Of a stretch of 64,000 nucleotides of DNA, positions 52,643 to 61,104 are shown piece after piece. Each line of letters begins with the position of its first letter. Positions within the stretch are counted from its first letter, which is position 1. A program made the translations under genes and the position numbers. Source of the stretch: Pararhodobacter marinus (GTDB lineage Bacteria > Pseudomonadota > Alphaproteobacteria > Rhodobacterales > Rhodobacteraceae); the NCBI RefSeq assembly GCF_003122215.1, contig NZ_QEYD01000007.1, positions 209,026 to 273,025 of the forward strand, read 5' to 3'. The notes under the pieces are model-generated. The model searched no databases, had not been told where the DNA came from, and worked only from the letters and a program-made list of their open reading frames with translations.

Positions 52643-54942
52643 TGGCCCTGCGACACGCTCTCGCCTCGGCTGTCTGCCTGCTGCTCGGCGCCCCCGCCGC
52701 GGCGCAGATCGTCACGCCCTATGCAGGCGAGCACGACAGCTTCACCCGCCTCGTCGTCCCCCTCCCGCCCGGCACCGGGTGGTCGCTTGACCCCGATGGC
52801 CGGACCCGCCGCCTCACGCTTGACGCCGAAACATTGCGCCTCGGGCTCGACCGGGTCTTCCGGCGCATCCCGCGCGACCGGCTGGCCTCGGTCACGGCGG
52901 ACGGCGCCACGCTCGTCCTCGAGCTGGCCTGCGACTGCCCGATCCGCGCCTGGGAAGAACGGCCGGGCCTGCTGATCCTCGACATTTCCGACGCGCCCGA
53001 CCAGGGCCCTGACATCTCGCCACTGCCCGCCGTGACGCCCCGCCCCGCGCTGCCCCGGCGCCCCGATCCGCTCGCCGCCGCGCGCGCCGCCGGTGCCGCG
53101 CTGGCGCGCAGCCGCCCGGCCCTGGCCGTTGCCCCGACGCCCGCACCGACGGAACCGACCGAGGCGGACGAAGCGCTGCAAAGGCTGGGGCAGGATCTGG
53201 GCGCGATCCTGTCCACCGCGCTGGGACAGGGGCTGCTCGACCCGGCCGTCGAGGCGCCGGTTTCGGCGACGCAGGTTCTGTCCGGCCCCCCCGAAGACCC
53301 CGCCGGCTTCCCCCCCAACATGCGCATCAGCTCGGTGCTGGACCGCGCCGACCCGTCGCGAATGCCCGATCCGCCGCCGCCACAGCATTGCGCGCAAAGC
53401 GATGTGCTCGACACCATCATCGCCCGCGACGTCGGCGATTTCGATAATCGTTTCAGCGAGCTTTCCCGCGCGCTTTACGGCGAATTCGATCAGCCCGATC
53501 CGCAGGTCCTGCGCAATCTCGCGGGCCTTTACCTTGCCGCCGGCTTTGGCGCCGAGGCGCGCGCGCTCATCGATGCGGCGGAAACGCCGCTTGACGGTCA
53601 GGATTTCCTGCTGGGCATGGCCGATATCCTCGAAGACCGCTCGACCAATTCGCGCCTGCTGCTGGCGCAGAGCCTCGATTGCGGCGGCGCGGCCTCGGTG
53701 CTGGCCGTCCTTGCCGGCGCCGAACAAGACCGCATCCGCGAGCAGGCCGACAGCATCGCCCTGAGATTTCTCAATCTTCCCGATAGCTTGCAGGACATCT
53801 TCGGCCTCGACCTCGCGACCGCCCTGATCGAGGCTGGCGCGATCGACGCCGCGCGCGTGGTGGCCGAACGGCTGCAACGCTCGCCCTGGATCCCCGCCGC
53901 GCAGATCGCCCTGATCGAAGCCCGGCTCGATCAGGCACGGGGCTTGCCGCGCGATGCCATCGCGCGGCTCGACCATGCGGGGGGAACCGATCCCGACACG
54001 GTCACCACGCGGCTTGACCTTGCGCTCGACACGCAGGAACCACTCGATCCCGGCTATCTCGCTCAGGCCGAAGGGCTCGCTGCGACCGAGCGGTCGGCGG
54101 GGTCCGGTCCCGACATGATGGCGGCGGTCATTCGTCTTCACGCGCGGTCAGGCGCGCATATCGACGCGTTTGCCGCGCTCGACCGGCTGGAAACCTGGAT
54201 GCCGGAAACCGGCGAAAACCGGCGCATGATTGCGGATTTGCGCGACACGGTATGGTCCGCTCTGGCCGAAACCGGCACCGACTTCGCGCTCACCGAAACG
54301 GTGCTGGCGCGGGACGACTGGCGCGATCCGGCGCTGAGCGACACGACGCGCGAAATCCTGGCCGCCCGGCTGCTGGATCTGGGTCTCGTGCTGCCGGCGC
54401 GGGACCTGACCACGGGCCCGGCAGGGCAGGCGCGGGTTCTGCAGGCCCGCGCGGCGCTGGAAACCGGCGATCCCGAAGGCGCGCTCGCGCTTCTGGGGGA
54501 CGATGACAGCGCATCGGCGGCGCAGGTCCGCGCCGCGGCGATGGACCGACTGGGTGACCACGCCGCCGCCGCGCGTGCCTTTGCCGAGCTGGGGATCACC
54601 AACGCGGCCTTGCGTGCGGCGATCCTGGCAGGCGACTGGCGGCGGGTCGAAGAACTCTCGTCCGGCCAGACCGACGCCGCGACGATCGGCCCTCTTCTGG
54701 GCCGCGATCCGGGCCATGCCGAAATCGTCCTGCAACAGGAAACCACTGCTCCGGCGGGCGCGCCTGACAGCGACACCGCCCCTCCGCCGGACACCGAAAG
54801 TGACCCGCTGGCCCCGGACGCGTCGCTTGCCGCTGATCCCGGCGCCGTTTTCGACCGGCTGGGGCTGGTTCAGCGCAGCTCGACGCTGCTGAGCGAAAGC
54901 GCCCGCCTGCGCGAGGCACTTGCGCCGCTGATCACCGAGTGA
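52642..54942 (+). CDS. large periplasmic protein coupled to motA, function unknown
   Basis: A 766-residue protein that starts in a TGATG overlap with motA. A signal peptide (ALASAVCLLLGAPAAAQ) is followed by an AMIN-like beta-sandwich (about 24-115: TRLVVPLPPG, RLTLDAETL, LELACDCPIRAWEERPGLLILDI), a proline-rich linker (about 115-175) and about 500 residues of Ala- and Leu-rich helical repeats, TPR-like (NLAGLYLAAGFGAEARALI; LEDRSTNSRLLLAQSL; ALIEARLDQARGLPRDAIARLD). The C-terminal 60 residues are acidic and end in a helix. I recognise no named family. Coupling to motA suggests a stator or motility role. The C-terminus overlaps the converging TetR gene by 11 bases. Confidence 0.75.
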   Translation: MALRHALASAVCLLLGAPAAAQIVTPYAGEHDSFTRLVVPLPPGTGWSLDPDGRTRRLTLDAETLRLGLDRVFRRIPRDRLASVTADGATLVLELACDCPIRAWEERPGLLILDISDAPDQGPDISPLPAVTPRPALPRRPDPLAAARAAGAALARSRPALAVAPTPAPTEPTEADEALQRLGQDLGAILSTALGQGLLDPAVEAPVSATQVLSGPPEDPAGFPPNMRISSVLDRADPSRMPDPPPPQHCAQSDVLDTIIARDVGDFDNRFSELSRALYGEFDQPDPQVLRNLAGLYLAAGFGAEARALIDAAETPLDGQDFLLGMADILEDRSTNSRLLLAQSLDCGGAASVLAVLAGAEQDRIREQADSIALRFLNLPDSLQDIFGLDLATALIEAGAIDAARVVAERLQRSPWIPAAQIALIEARLDQARGLPRDAIARLDHAGGTDPDTVTTRLDLALDTQEPLDPGYLAQAEGLAATERSAGSGPDMMAAVIRLHARSGAHIDAFAALDRLETWMPETGENRRMIADLRDTVWSALAETGTDFALTETVLARDDWRDPALSDTTREILAARLLDLGLVLPARDLTTGPAGQARVLQARAALETGDPEGALALLGDDDSASAAQVRAAAMDRLGDHAAAARAFAELGITNAALRAAILAGDWRRVEELSSGQTDAATIGPLLGRDPGHAEIVLQQETTAPAGAPDSDTAPPPDTESDPLAPDASLAADPGAVFDRLGLVQRSSTLLSESARLREALAPLITE

Positions 54943-55549
54943 CGCAACCTGACCGCACGGCCGGCACCCCGTCGAGCCCGTCCAGAACCAGCGCCGTGGC
55001 GATCTGCGCGTAATCCTCGCGCGTGACCGCGCCGCCGTCGCGAAACCACATATAGACCCAGTTCAGCATCCCGAAGAGCGACATCGTCACGGGCATCAGC
55101 GTCTCGGCCGGCAGATCGGGCCGCAGGCCCGCCAACAAGACCGAGAACCGCCGCACCACCCGCCGTTCGATCGCGTGGATCTCGTCCTTCTGCTCGGGCG
55201 GCAGGGTCGGCGTGCCGTTCAGCTGGACCTTGTGGTAATTATCGGCGTCCCGGTAGCATTCCAGCACCGCGCCGACCAGAATGCGCAGCCGCTCACGCGG
55301 CGCGCGATCAGGCGCGTCGGCCTGTTCCAGCGCCGCGTCCAGCTCGGACAGATGGGTGCGGATGATGTCGAAGATCAGCGCGTCCTTGCCGGGATAATAA
55401 TGGTACAACAAAGCCTTGGATACGCCCGCCGCCCGCGCGATCTGCGCCATCGACGCCTTGTCCATGCCCTGTTCGGCCAGCACATCCGCCGCGCTCGACA
55501 GAATCGCGCGCTGCTTGTCCTCAAAATCCGCCGCTCTGGTGCGCGCCAT
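54932..55549 (-). CDS. TetR family regulator of the paa genes
   Basis: A 205-residue regulator. The N-terminal helix-turn-helix is VLAEQGMDKASMAQIARAAGVSKALLYHYYPGKDALI; the remainder is a TetR C-terminal ligand domain of the type often linked to acyl-CoA (LNGTPTLPPEQKDEI). It is the last gene of the paaG-paaI-paaK-tetR operon, so it probably represses its own operon. A typical effector is phenylacetyl-CoA or an intermediate. A matching palindrome lies in the promoter at about 58200. Confidence 0.85.
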   Translation of the reverse strand: MARTRAADFEDKQRAILSSAADVLAEQGMDKASMAQIARAAGVSKALLYHYYPGKDALIFDIIRTHLSELDAALEQADAPDRAPRERLRILVGAVLECYRDADNYHKVQLNGTPTLPPEQKDEIHAIERRVVRRFSVLLAGLRPDLPAETLMPVTMSLFGMLNWVYMWFRDGGAVTREDYAQIATALVLDGLDGVPAVRSGCVTR

Positions 55550-55612
55550 CGCCCGCCTCCCGCCTTGACCCGGACCGCGCGCCGCCCGGACGGGGCGCGC
55601 GCGGCGGGGCTG

Positions 55613-56923
55613 TCACTCTTTGGGCCGGTTGTCGACCACGCGTTTGGCCTTGCCTTCGGAGCGCGGCGCGCCGCCGGGTTCGTGCACGGTGATCTTGGTC
55701 GACACGCCCACCACCGACTTGATGTGATGCGCCAGTTCCCTGGCCGAGGCCGCGCGCGCCTCGGCATCCGAGGCCGCCCCGGTCGCCTCGCAATGCACGA
55801 CCATGACGTCCATCCGGTCCTTGCGCGTCAGCTCGATCTGGAAATGCGGCGCAAGGCCCGCGCATTTCAGGATCTGTTCCTCGACCTGCGTGGGGAACAC
55901 GTTGACGCCGCGCAGGATGATCATGTCGTCCGAGCGCCCGGTGATCTTTTCCATCCGCCGCATCGAGCGCGCGGTGCCCGGCAACAGCCGCGTCAGGTCG
56001 CGCGTGCGGTAGCGGATGATCGGCAGGCCCTCTTTCGTCAGCGTGGTAAAGACCAGCTCGCCCATCTCGCCATCGGCGACCGGCTCGCCGGTTTCGGGGG
56101 TGATGATCTCGGGATAGAAATGATCCTCCCAGATATGCAGCCCGTCCTTGGTCTCGACGCATTCATTGGCCACGCCCGGGCCCATCACCTCGGACAGGCC
56201 GTAGATGTCGACCGCATGCATGTCGAACGCGTCCTCGATCTCGCGGCGCATCGCATTGGTCCAGGGCTCGGCCCCGAAGATCCCCACCGCCAGCGAGCTC
56301 TCGCGCGGGTCGATCCCCTGCCGGTTGAACTCGTCCAGGATCGACAGCATGTAGCTGGGCGTGACCATGATCACCCGCGGCTTGAAATCCTGAATGAGCG
56401 TCACCTGCCGCTCGGTCATCCCGCCCGACACCGGCACAACCGTCGCGCCCAGCTTCTCGGCCGCGTAATGCGCGCCAAGACCGCCGGTGAACAGCCCGTA
56501 ACCATAGGCCACATGCACGATATCGCCCGCGCGCCCGCCCGAGGCGCGGATCGAGCGCGCGCCCAGATCGGCCCAGGTGTCGATATCCTTCGCGGTATAG
56601 CCCACCACCGTGGGCTTCCCCGTCGTCCCCGAGGACGCATGGATGCGCGCGATCTTCTCGCGCGGGACGGCGAACATGCCGAACGGGTAATTGTCGCGCA
56701 GGTCGGTCTTCACCGTGAAGGGAAACTTGGCCAGATCCGCGAGCGTCTTCAGATCGTCGGGATGAACCCCGTGATCGTCGAAACGCTTGCGGTAAAACGG
56801 CGAATTTTCATAGGCATGGCGCAGCGACCATTTGAGACGCTCAAGCTGCAGCGCGGCGATTTCATCGCGCGAGGCGGTCTCGATCGGCTCCAGATCGCCG
56901 GGACGGGGTGACAGGTCTTCCAT
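55613..56923 (-). CDS. paaK: phenylacetate-CoA ligase
   Basis: A 436-residue adenylate-forming enzyme that activates phenylacetate to phenylacetyl-CoA. AMP-binding motif SSGTTGKPTVVGYT, VAYGYGLFTGGLGAHYAAEKLGATVVPVSGG, DIYGLSEVMGPGVANEC and the C-terminal LRGVNVFPTQVEE are all typical of PaaK. The length is normal. It stands 3 bases after paaI on the same strand. This first step feeds the aerobic phenylacetyl-CoA pathway, whose oxygenase genes (paaABCDE) are not in the window. Confidence 0.93.
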   Translation of the reverse strand: MEDLSPRPGDLEPIETASRDEIAALQLERLKWSLRHAYENSPFYRKRFDDHGVHPDDLKTLADLAKFPFTVKTDLRDNYPFGMFAVPREKIARIHASSGTTGKPTVVGYTAKDIDTWADLGARSIRASGGRAGDIVHVAYGYGLFTGGLGAHYAAEKLGATVVPVSGGMTERQVTLIQDFKPRVIMVTPSYMLSILDEFNRQGIDPRESSLAVGIFGAEPWTNAMRREIEDAFDMHAVDIYGLSEVMGPGVANECVETKDGLHIWEDHFYPEIITPETGEPVADGEMGELVFTTLTKEGLPIIRYRTRDLTRLLPGTARSMRRMEKITGRSDDMIILRGVNVFPTQVEEQILKCAGLAPHFQIELTRKDRMDVMVVHCEATGAASDAEARAASARELAHHIKSVVGVSTKITVHEPGGAPRSEGKAKRVVDNRPKE

Positions 56924-56926
56924 GTC

Positions 56927-57370
56927 TCACTCCTCGGGTAGATGGGTGCCCTTGACGGTGCGCGAATGGCCGCGGAACTCCGCGATCTTCACGCCGTCGT
57001 CACGGGTCACGCTGATGTCGTAGATACCGCCGCGCCCCTGCCGCCAGACTTCGCGGGCCTCGGCGCGCAGCACGTCGCCCTCGAAAGCCGGGGCAAGGAA
57101 CGTCACCTGCGCCATCTGCGCGACGACCCGCTGGTTGTAGGTGTTGCAGGCAAAGGCGAAGGCGCTGTCGGACAGGGTAAAGATATAGCCGCCATGGCAG
57201 ATCTTGTGGCCATTGGTCATTTCGGGACGCACCGTCATGGTCATCACCGCCTGTCCCGCCCGGACGTCCGACAGCACCATGCCCAGATGTTGTGTGGCGT
57301 TGTCGTCGGCCCACATCGCATCGGCGCAGGCCTGGGCCATTTCGTCGGGTGTCATGTCCCGCACCGTCAT
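56927..57370 (-). CDS. paaI: hydroxyphenylacetyl-CoA thioesterase PaaI
   Basis: A 147-residue hotdog thioesterase. The active site CHGGYIFTLSDSAFAFACN contains the nucleophile-orienting Gly and the catalytic Asp68, as in PaaI. QHLGMVLSDVRAGQAVMTMTV near the N-terminus also matches. It hydrolyses ring-hydroxylated phenylacetyl-CoA to rescue CoA. The ATG overlaps the paaG stop (ATGA), and it lies between paaG and paaK, which makes the assignment firm. Confidence 0.92.
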   Translation of the reverse strand: MTVRDMTPDEMAQACADAMWADDNATQHLGMVLSDVRAGQAVMTMTVRPEMTNGHKICHGGYIFTLSDSAFAFACNTYNQRVVAQMAQVTFLAPAFEGDVLRAEAREVWRQGRGGIYDISVTRDDGVKIAEFRGHSRTVKGTHLPEE

Positions 57371-58155
57371 TTCCCCCGGAACTCCGGCTGCCGCTTGTCG
57401 AGGAACGCGGCCACGCCCTCGGCGTAATCCGCGCTTTCGCCGCAGGCTTTCATCAACTGTTCTTCCAGTTCCAGATGCGCGTCGAGCGTGTTGGTCGCCG
57501 CCGCCTGCATCGCCCGTTTGGTCGAGGCATAGCCAAAGGTCGGCCCCGAGGCGAACTTCGCCGCCAGCGCGCCCGCTTCGTCCAACAGCGCCGCGTCGGG
57601 CAGGCACTTCCAGATCAGTCCCCAATCCGCGGCTGTCTGCGCGGGCAGCGGCTCGGCGGTCAGGGCCAGCCCCATCGCCCGTTGCGGCCCCAGAAGCTTC
57701 GGCAGATGCCAGCTTCCCGACGTGTCGGGGATCAGGCCCACCTTGCTGAAAGACTGGATGAATTTCGCGCCTTCGGCGGCAAGGGTGATGTCGCAGGCGA
57801 TGGCCAGAGACGAGCCCGCCCCCGCCGCCACGCCATTGACCGCGCAGATCACCGGCATCGGCAGCGCCTTGATCTGCCGGATCAGCGGCGCCCAGAGCCG
57901 GCGCACCGTGTCGCCCAGATCGGGCGGACCGTCCATCTTGCGCGGATCGCGGTCGCCCAGATCCTGCCCGGCGCAAAAGCCCCGGCCGGCGCCGGTCAGC
58001 AGCACGCAGCGCGCTTCGGCCTCGGCCCGGGTCAGGGCTGCGCGCAGCGCGGCGTGCATCTCTTCGGTGAATGAATTCAGCCGCTCGGGGCGGTTCAGCG
58101 TCACATGCAGCACGCCCGCCTCAAGGCGCACCAGCACGGTGTCCGATTCGGTCAT
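57367..58155 (-). CDS. paaG: 2-(1,2-epoxy-1,2-dihydrophenyl)acetyl-CoA isomerase PaaG
   Basis: A 262-residue crotonase-superfamily enzyme that converts ring-epoxyphenylacetyl-CoA to oxepin-CoA. The oxyanion-hole motifs RGFCAGQDLGDR and NGVAAGAGSSLAIACDI, and the catalytic Asp region LIPDTSGSW, match PaaG. GGAGG precedes the chosen ATG by 6 bases. It is the first gene of the paaG-paaI-paaK-tetR operon. The operator and promoter lie in the 134-base gap to the divergent epimerase gene. Confidence 0.9.
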   Translation of the reverse strand: MTESDTVLVRLEAGVLHVTLNRPERLNSFTEEMHAALRAALTRAEAEARCVLLTGAGRGFCAGQDLGDRDPRKMDGPPDLGDTVRRLWAPLIRQIKALPMPVICAVNGVAAGAGSSLAIACDITLAAEGAKFIQSFSKVGLIPDTSGSWHLPKLLGPQRAMGLALTAEPLPAQTAADWGLIWKCLPDAALLDEAGALAAKFASGPTFGYASTKRAMQAAATNTLDAHLELEEQLMKACGESADYAEGVAAFLDKRQPEFRGK

Positions 58156-58198
58156 CTTGTCCTCCCTGCGCATTTCTGCGCTTCGGGGCTGATTTTTT

Positions 58199-58220
58199 CA
58201 TCAACCGTACGGTCAGTCAA
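58199..58220 (-). promoter_or_regulatory. TetR-type operator in the paaG promoter
   Basis: On the minus strand the sequence TTGACTGACCGTACGGTTGA contains the palindrome ACCGTACGGT (58204-58213) and an overlapping TTGACT that could be the -35 box of paaG. The GACCGNNCGGT form is typical of TetR-family operators of acyl-CoA genes. The TetR gene at 54932 is the likely binder. Confidence 0.55.
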
Positions 58221-58289
58221 TGAATATCTGCGGCCGGTATGGTGGCGCGAACGCTGGTCTTGCTTCCGCCATCATGGCAATCAGGGCGC

Positions 58290-59099
58290 ATGAACACTCT
58301 TCTTGTCACCGGTGCCAATGGCCGCGTCGCCCGGCTTCTGCGCCGCGCCTCCGTCCCGGGCGCGCTGTGGTCGCAGCGCGGACCGGGCGCCGATCTCGAC
58401 TGGTCGCCGCTCGACGGGCCGCAAGCGCTGCTCGACCATTGCGCGCGCCACGGGGTGCCCGGCACGTTGTGCATGCTGGCCGGTGTCACCCCCGGTCCCG
58501 GCGCCCGGATCGAGGACAATGCAGCCCTCGGCCGCGCCGCCGTCGAGGCCGCGCAGGCGGCCGGCATCCCGCGCGTGCTGCTTGCCTCCAGCTCGGCGGT
58601 CTATGGCCACGGCCGCGCGCGCCCGTGGTCCGAGGACGACCCCACCCGTCCCGCCAATCCCTATGGCGAGGCCAAGCTGGCGATGGAGCGTGCCTGCGCC
58701 GCGCCGGGCGTCACCATGCTGCGCATCGGCAATGTCGCGGGCGCGGACGCGCTGCTGACCAATCCCCGCCGTCCGCTGCGACTGGACCGTTTCGCCGATG
58801 GCACCGGCCCCGTCCGCAGCTATATCGGCCCGCAGACGCTGGCCCGGCTGCTGCACAGGCTGGCGCAGGCCCCTACCCTGCCGCCGGTGCTGAATATCGG
58901 CGCGCCGCGCCCGGTGGATATGGCCGATCTGGCCCTTGCCGCCGGTTTGCCCGTGGAACGCCAGCCCGCGCCGCCCGAGGCGATTGCCGCGCTGACACTC
59001 GACACGACGCGGCTTGAACAGCTTTTCCCCTTCGCCGATACCGACAGCGCGCCCGCGGCGATGATCGCCCAGTGGCGCGCCTGCAAGGAGCCGTCATGA
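58290..59099 (+). CDS. NAD-dependent epimerase/dehydratase family protein
   Basis: A 269-residue short-chain-type NDP-sugar epimerase. The N-terminal Rossmann motif is VTGANGRVARLL (atypical, since GxxGxxG is GANGRVA), with SSAVYG and YGEAKLAMERA supplying the catalytic Ser, Tyr and Lys. It is shorter than UDP-glucose 4-epimerases. It overlaps the sugar transferase start as ATGA, so it likely prepares the sugar nucleotide that the transferase uses. The frame is open 17 codons upstream without support. Confidence 0.82.
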   Translation: MNTLLVTGANGRVARLLRRASVPGALWSQRGPGADLDWSPLDGPQALLDHCARHGVPGTLCMLAGVTPGPGARIEDNAALGRAAVEAAQAAGIPRVLLASSSAVYGHGRARPWSEDDPTRPANPYGEAKLAMERACAAPGVTMLRIGNVAGADALLTNPRRPLRLDRFADGTGPVRSYIGPQTLARLLHRLAQAPTLPPVLNIGAPRPVDMADLALAAGLPVERQPAPPEAIAALTLDTTRLEQLFPFADTDSAPAAMIAQWRACKEPS

Positions 59100-59701
59100 A
59101 CCCGCTCAAACGCGCTTTCGACCTGTGGACCGCGGCGATGATCACCCCCATCGTGCTGCCGCTGATCGTGGTGATCTCGCTGGCGATCCTGATCACCGAC
59201 GGGCGGCCGATCTTCTATGGCGGCGAGCGGATGAAAACCCCGACCAAGGGATTCAGCCTGTGGAAATTCCGCAGCATGAAGGTCGACCCGACCGACAGCG
59301 GCGTTTCGGGCGGCGACAAGAGCGCGCGGATCACGCCCATCGGCCGCTGGCTTCGCAAGAAGCGCCTCGATGAGCTGCCGCAGCTCTGGAACCTGTGGCG
59401 CGGCGACATCTCGGTCGTCGGGCCGCGCCCGCCGCTGCGGCAATATGTCGAGCAGTATCCCGACATCTACAACGAAGTCCTGAAATGCCGCCCCGGCCTG
59501 ACCGGCTTCGCGACGATCTATTACTCGCGCCACGAATACATGCTTCTGGGCCGCACCACCTCGCGCGCGGAAACCGACGCGGTCTACCGGCGCAACTGCG
59601 TGCCGCGCAAGGCCCGCATTGACATGATGTATCAGCGAAACTGGAGCTTCTGCTTCGATCTCAACGTGGTGCGCAAGACGCTGTTCTCATCCGCCCGCTA
59701 A
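59096..59701 (+). CDS. polyprenyl-phosphate sugar-1-phosphate transferase
   Basis: A 201-residue bacterial sugar transferase (WcaJ/PglC-type). A single reentrant or membrane helix lies near the N-terminus (MITPIVLPLIVVISLAILI), followed by the hallmark LWKFRSMKVD, ITPIGRWLRKKRLDELPQLWNLWRGDISVVGPRPP and LTGFATIYYS. It would attach the first sugar to undecaprenyl phosphate for a glycan. No other polysaccharide genes are beside it, so it is an isolated pair with the epimerase. Confidence 0.88.
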   Translation: MNPLKRAFDLWTAAMITPIVLPLIVVISLAILITDGRPIFYGGERMKTPTKGFSLWKFRSMKVDPTDSGVSGGDKSARITPIGRWLRKKRLDELPQLWNLWRGDISVVGPRPPLRQYVEQYPDIYNEVLKCRPGLTGFATIYYSRHEYMLLGRTTSRAETDAVYRRNCVPRKARIDMMYQRNWSFCFDLNVVRKTLFSSAR

Positions 59702-59703
59702 GC

Positions 59704-59727
59704 AAAAGGGCCCCGCAGGGCCCTTTC
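59704..59727. terminator. bidirectional terminator between the sugar transferase and nfeD genes
   Basis: A perfect hairpin AAAGGGCCC / GGGCCCTTT with loop CGCA is flanked by an A-run on the left and TTT on the right. It sits between the transferase stop and the nfeD-like stop and can terminate both converging transcripts. Confidence 0.75.
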
Positions 59728-59728
59728 G

Positions 59729-60013
59729 TCAATCCTCGTTGATGTCGTGGTCGATGCGCTTCATCTGGCCCTGCCGGACCCCCAGCACCGCCCGCATCAC
59801 CAGCCAGGCGGCGACCGAGATCACCGCGAACATCAACAGCGACAGGACCAGCGAATCCACGATCCACTCGGTCGAAGGCATCCCGACCCAGACCAGCGCG
59901 CCGGTGATCACCGCGCCCACCGCGAAGCCCGCGAACAGAAAGCCCGGCACGATCACCTCAAGGATCGCAAGCCCCAGCCCGGCGGCGATCCAGACCCACC
60001 AGAATTCGTCCAT
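59729..60013 (-). CDS. NfeD-like membrane protein (short form)
   Basis: A 94-residue membrane protein with three hydrophobic helices (WWVWIAAGLGLAILEVIVPG; LFAGFAVGAVITGALVWVG; LSLLMFAVISVAAWLVMRAVLG) and a short polar tail, without the C-terminal OB fold of long NfeD proteins. Its ATG overlaps the stop of the SPFH gene by one base. NfeD-SPFH pairs are widespread and thought to act in membrane microdomain organisation. Confidence 0.82.
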   Translation of the reverse strand: MDEFWWVWIAAGLGLAILEVIVPGFLFAGFAVGAVITGALVWVGMPSTEWIVDSLVLSLLMFAVISVAAWLVMRAVLGVRQGQMKRIDHDINED

Positions 60014-60894
60014 CACCCGCGTCCTTTCAGCAGCTTGAACGCATCGCCGAAGGCATCGATCATATGCGCCGGCAACACGATGGTCTGCTTGCCCGCGCCC
60101 TCGGCCACGTTCTTCATCGCCTCGACCTGCGCGATGGCGATCTGGTATTGCGCGGCTTCCAGCCCGTTGCGGGCGATGGCCTCGGCGATGACACCGGTCG
60201 CATAGGCTTCGGCATCGGCGCTGATGCGCTTGGCCTTGGCGGCCTGCTCGGCGGCGTACAGCTCCCCGTCTGCGGCCAGCTCGACCGCGCGACGCTTGCC
60301 CTCGGCCTCGGTCACGGCGGCGCGGCGCGCGCGCTCGGCATTGAGCTGCTGCAGCATCGCCGCGCGCGTCGCCTCATCAAGGTTGACGTCCAGCAATTCC
60401 GCCCGCGTCACCTGTATGCCCCAGTCATCGACCACATCCGCGATCGAGGCGCCGATCTTCTGCGTCAGCCGCGCGCGGTTCGACTGCACCTCGTCCAGCT
60501 CCATCGTGCCGATCTCCGAACGCACGATGCCCGCCACCGTCGTCAGGATCGCGGCATCCACGTCGCGGATCCGGTAAACCGTCTTTTCGGGCTCCATGAT
60601 GCGGTAGAAGACCGAGGTTTCGACCTGCACCAGCACGTTGTCCGAGGTGATCGCGTCCTGTTGCTGGTTGGGCAACTGGCGCTCAAGGATCGACACCTTG
60701 TGCGCCACCGTGTCGATGAAGGGCACGATCAGGTTGATCCCGGGCCCCAGCACCGCGCGCAGGCGGCCAAACCGCTCGACCACGAATTTCTGCGATTGCG
60801 GCACGATCCGCACGCCCAGAAAGATCGACAGGATGATGAAAAGCGCAAGCAGAAGCAGCACGATGGTACCGCCGCCGATAAAATCGAAGGGCAT
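60013..60894 (-). CDS. SPFH/band 7 domain protein (QmcA/stomatin-like)
   Basis: A 293-residue protein. One N-terminal membrane helix (GGTIVLLLLALFIILSIFLGV) is followed by the SPFH domain (VPQSQKFVVERFGRLRAVLGPGINLIVPFIDTV; VETSVFYRIMEPEK) and a C-terminal Ala/Glu-rich helical segment (LNAERARRAAVTEAEGKRRAVELAADGELYAAEQAAKAKR), and a region ending in MPEGAGK-like IVLPAHMIDA. The start has GGAG 6 bases upstream. With the nfeD-like gene it forms a two-gene unit. Confidence 0.87.
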   Translation of the reverse strand: MPFDFIGGGTIVLLLLALFIILSIFLGVRIVPQSQKFVVERFGRLRAVLGPGINLIVPFIDTVAHKVSILERQLPNQQQDAITSDNVLVQVETSVFYRIMEPEKTVYRIRDVDAAILTTVAGIVRSEIGTMELDEVQSNRARLTQKIGASIADVVDDWGIQVTRAELLDVNLDEATRAAMLQQLNAERARRAAVTEAEGKRRAVELAADGELYAAEQAAKAKRISADAEAYATGVIAEAIARNGLEAAQYQIAIAQVEAMKNVAEGAGKQTIVLPAHMIDAFGDAFKLLKGRG

Positions 60895-61104
60895 GAACGT
60901 CTCCGGTACAAGGGGCTGTGTCATCTCGACAGAATCAGGTTTCACAGCGGGGCCAAATCCATAAATCTCGGCCCCATTATGCCGCCGGGGCTTTGCGAGG
61001 GAAAGAGCCGGTGCTTGCAGCCAAGGCGCCGCACCTGTAGGGATCTCTGCAAATTCCCGTTATATCTGGCGCCCTGCGCGGGTGCTCAAAACACTGGAGC
61101 TGAC

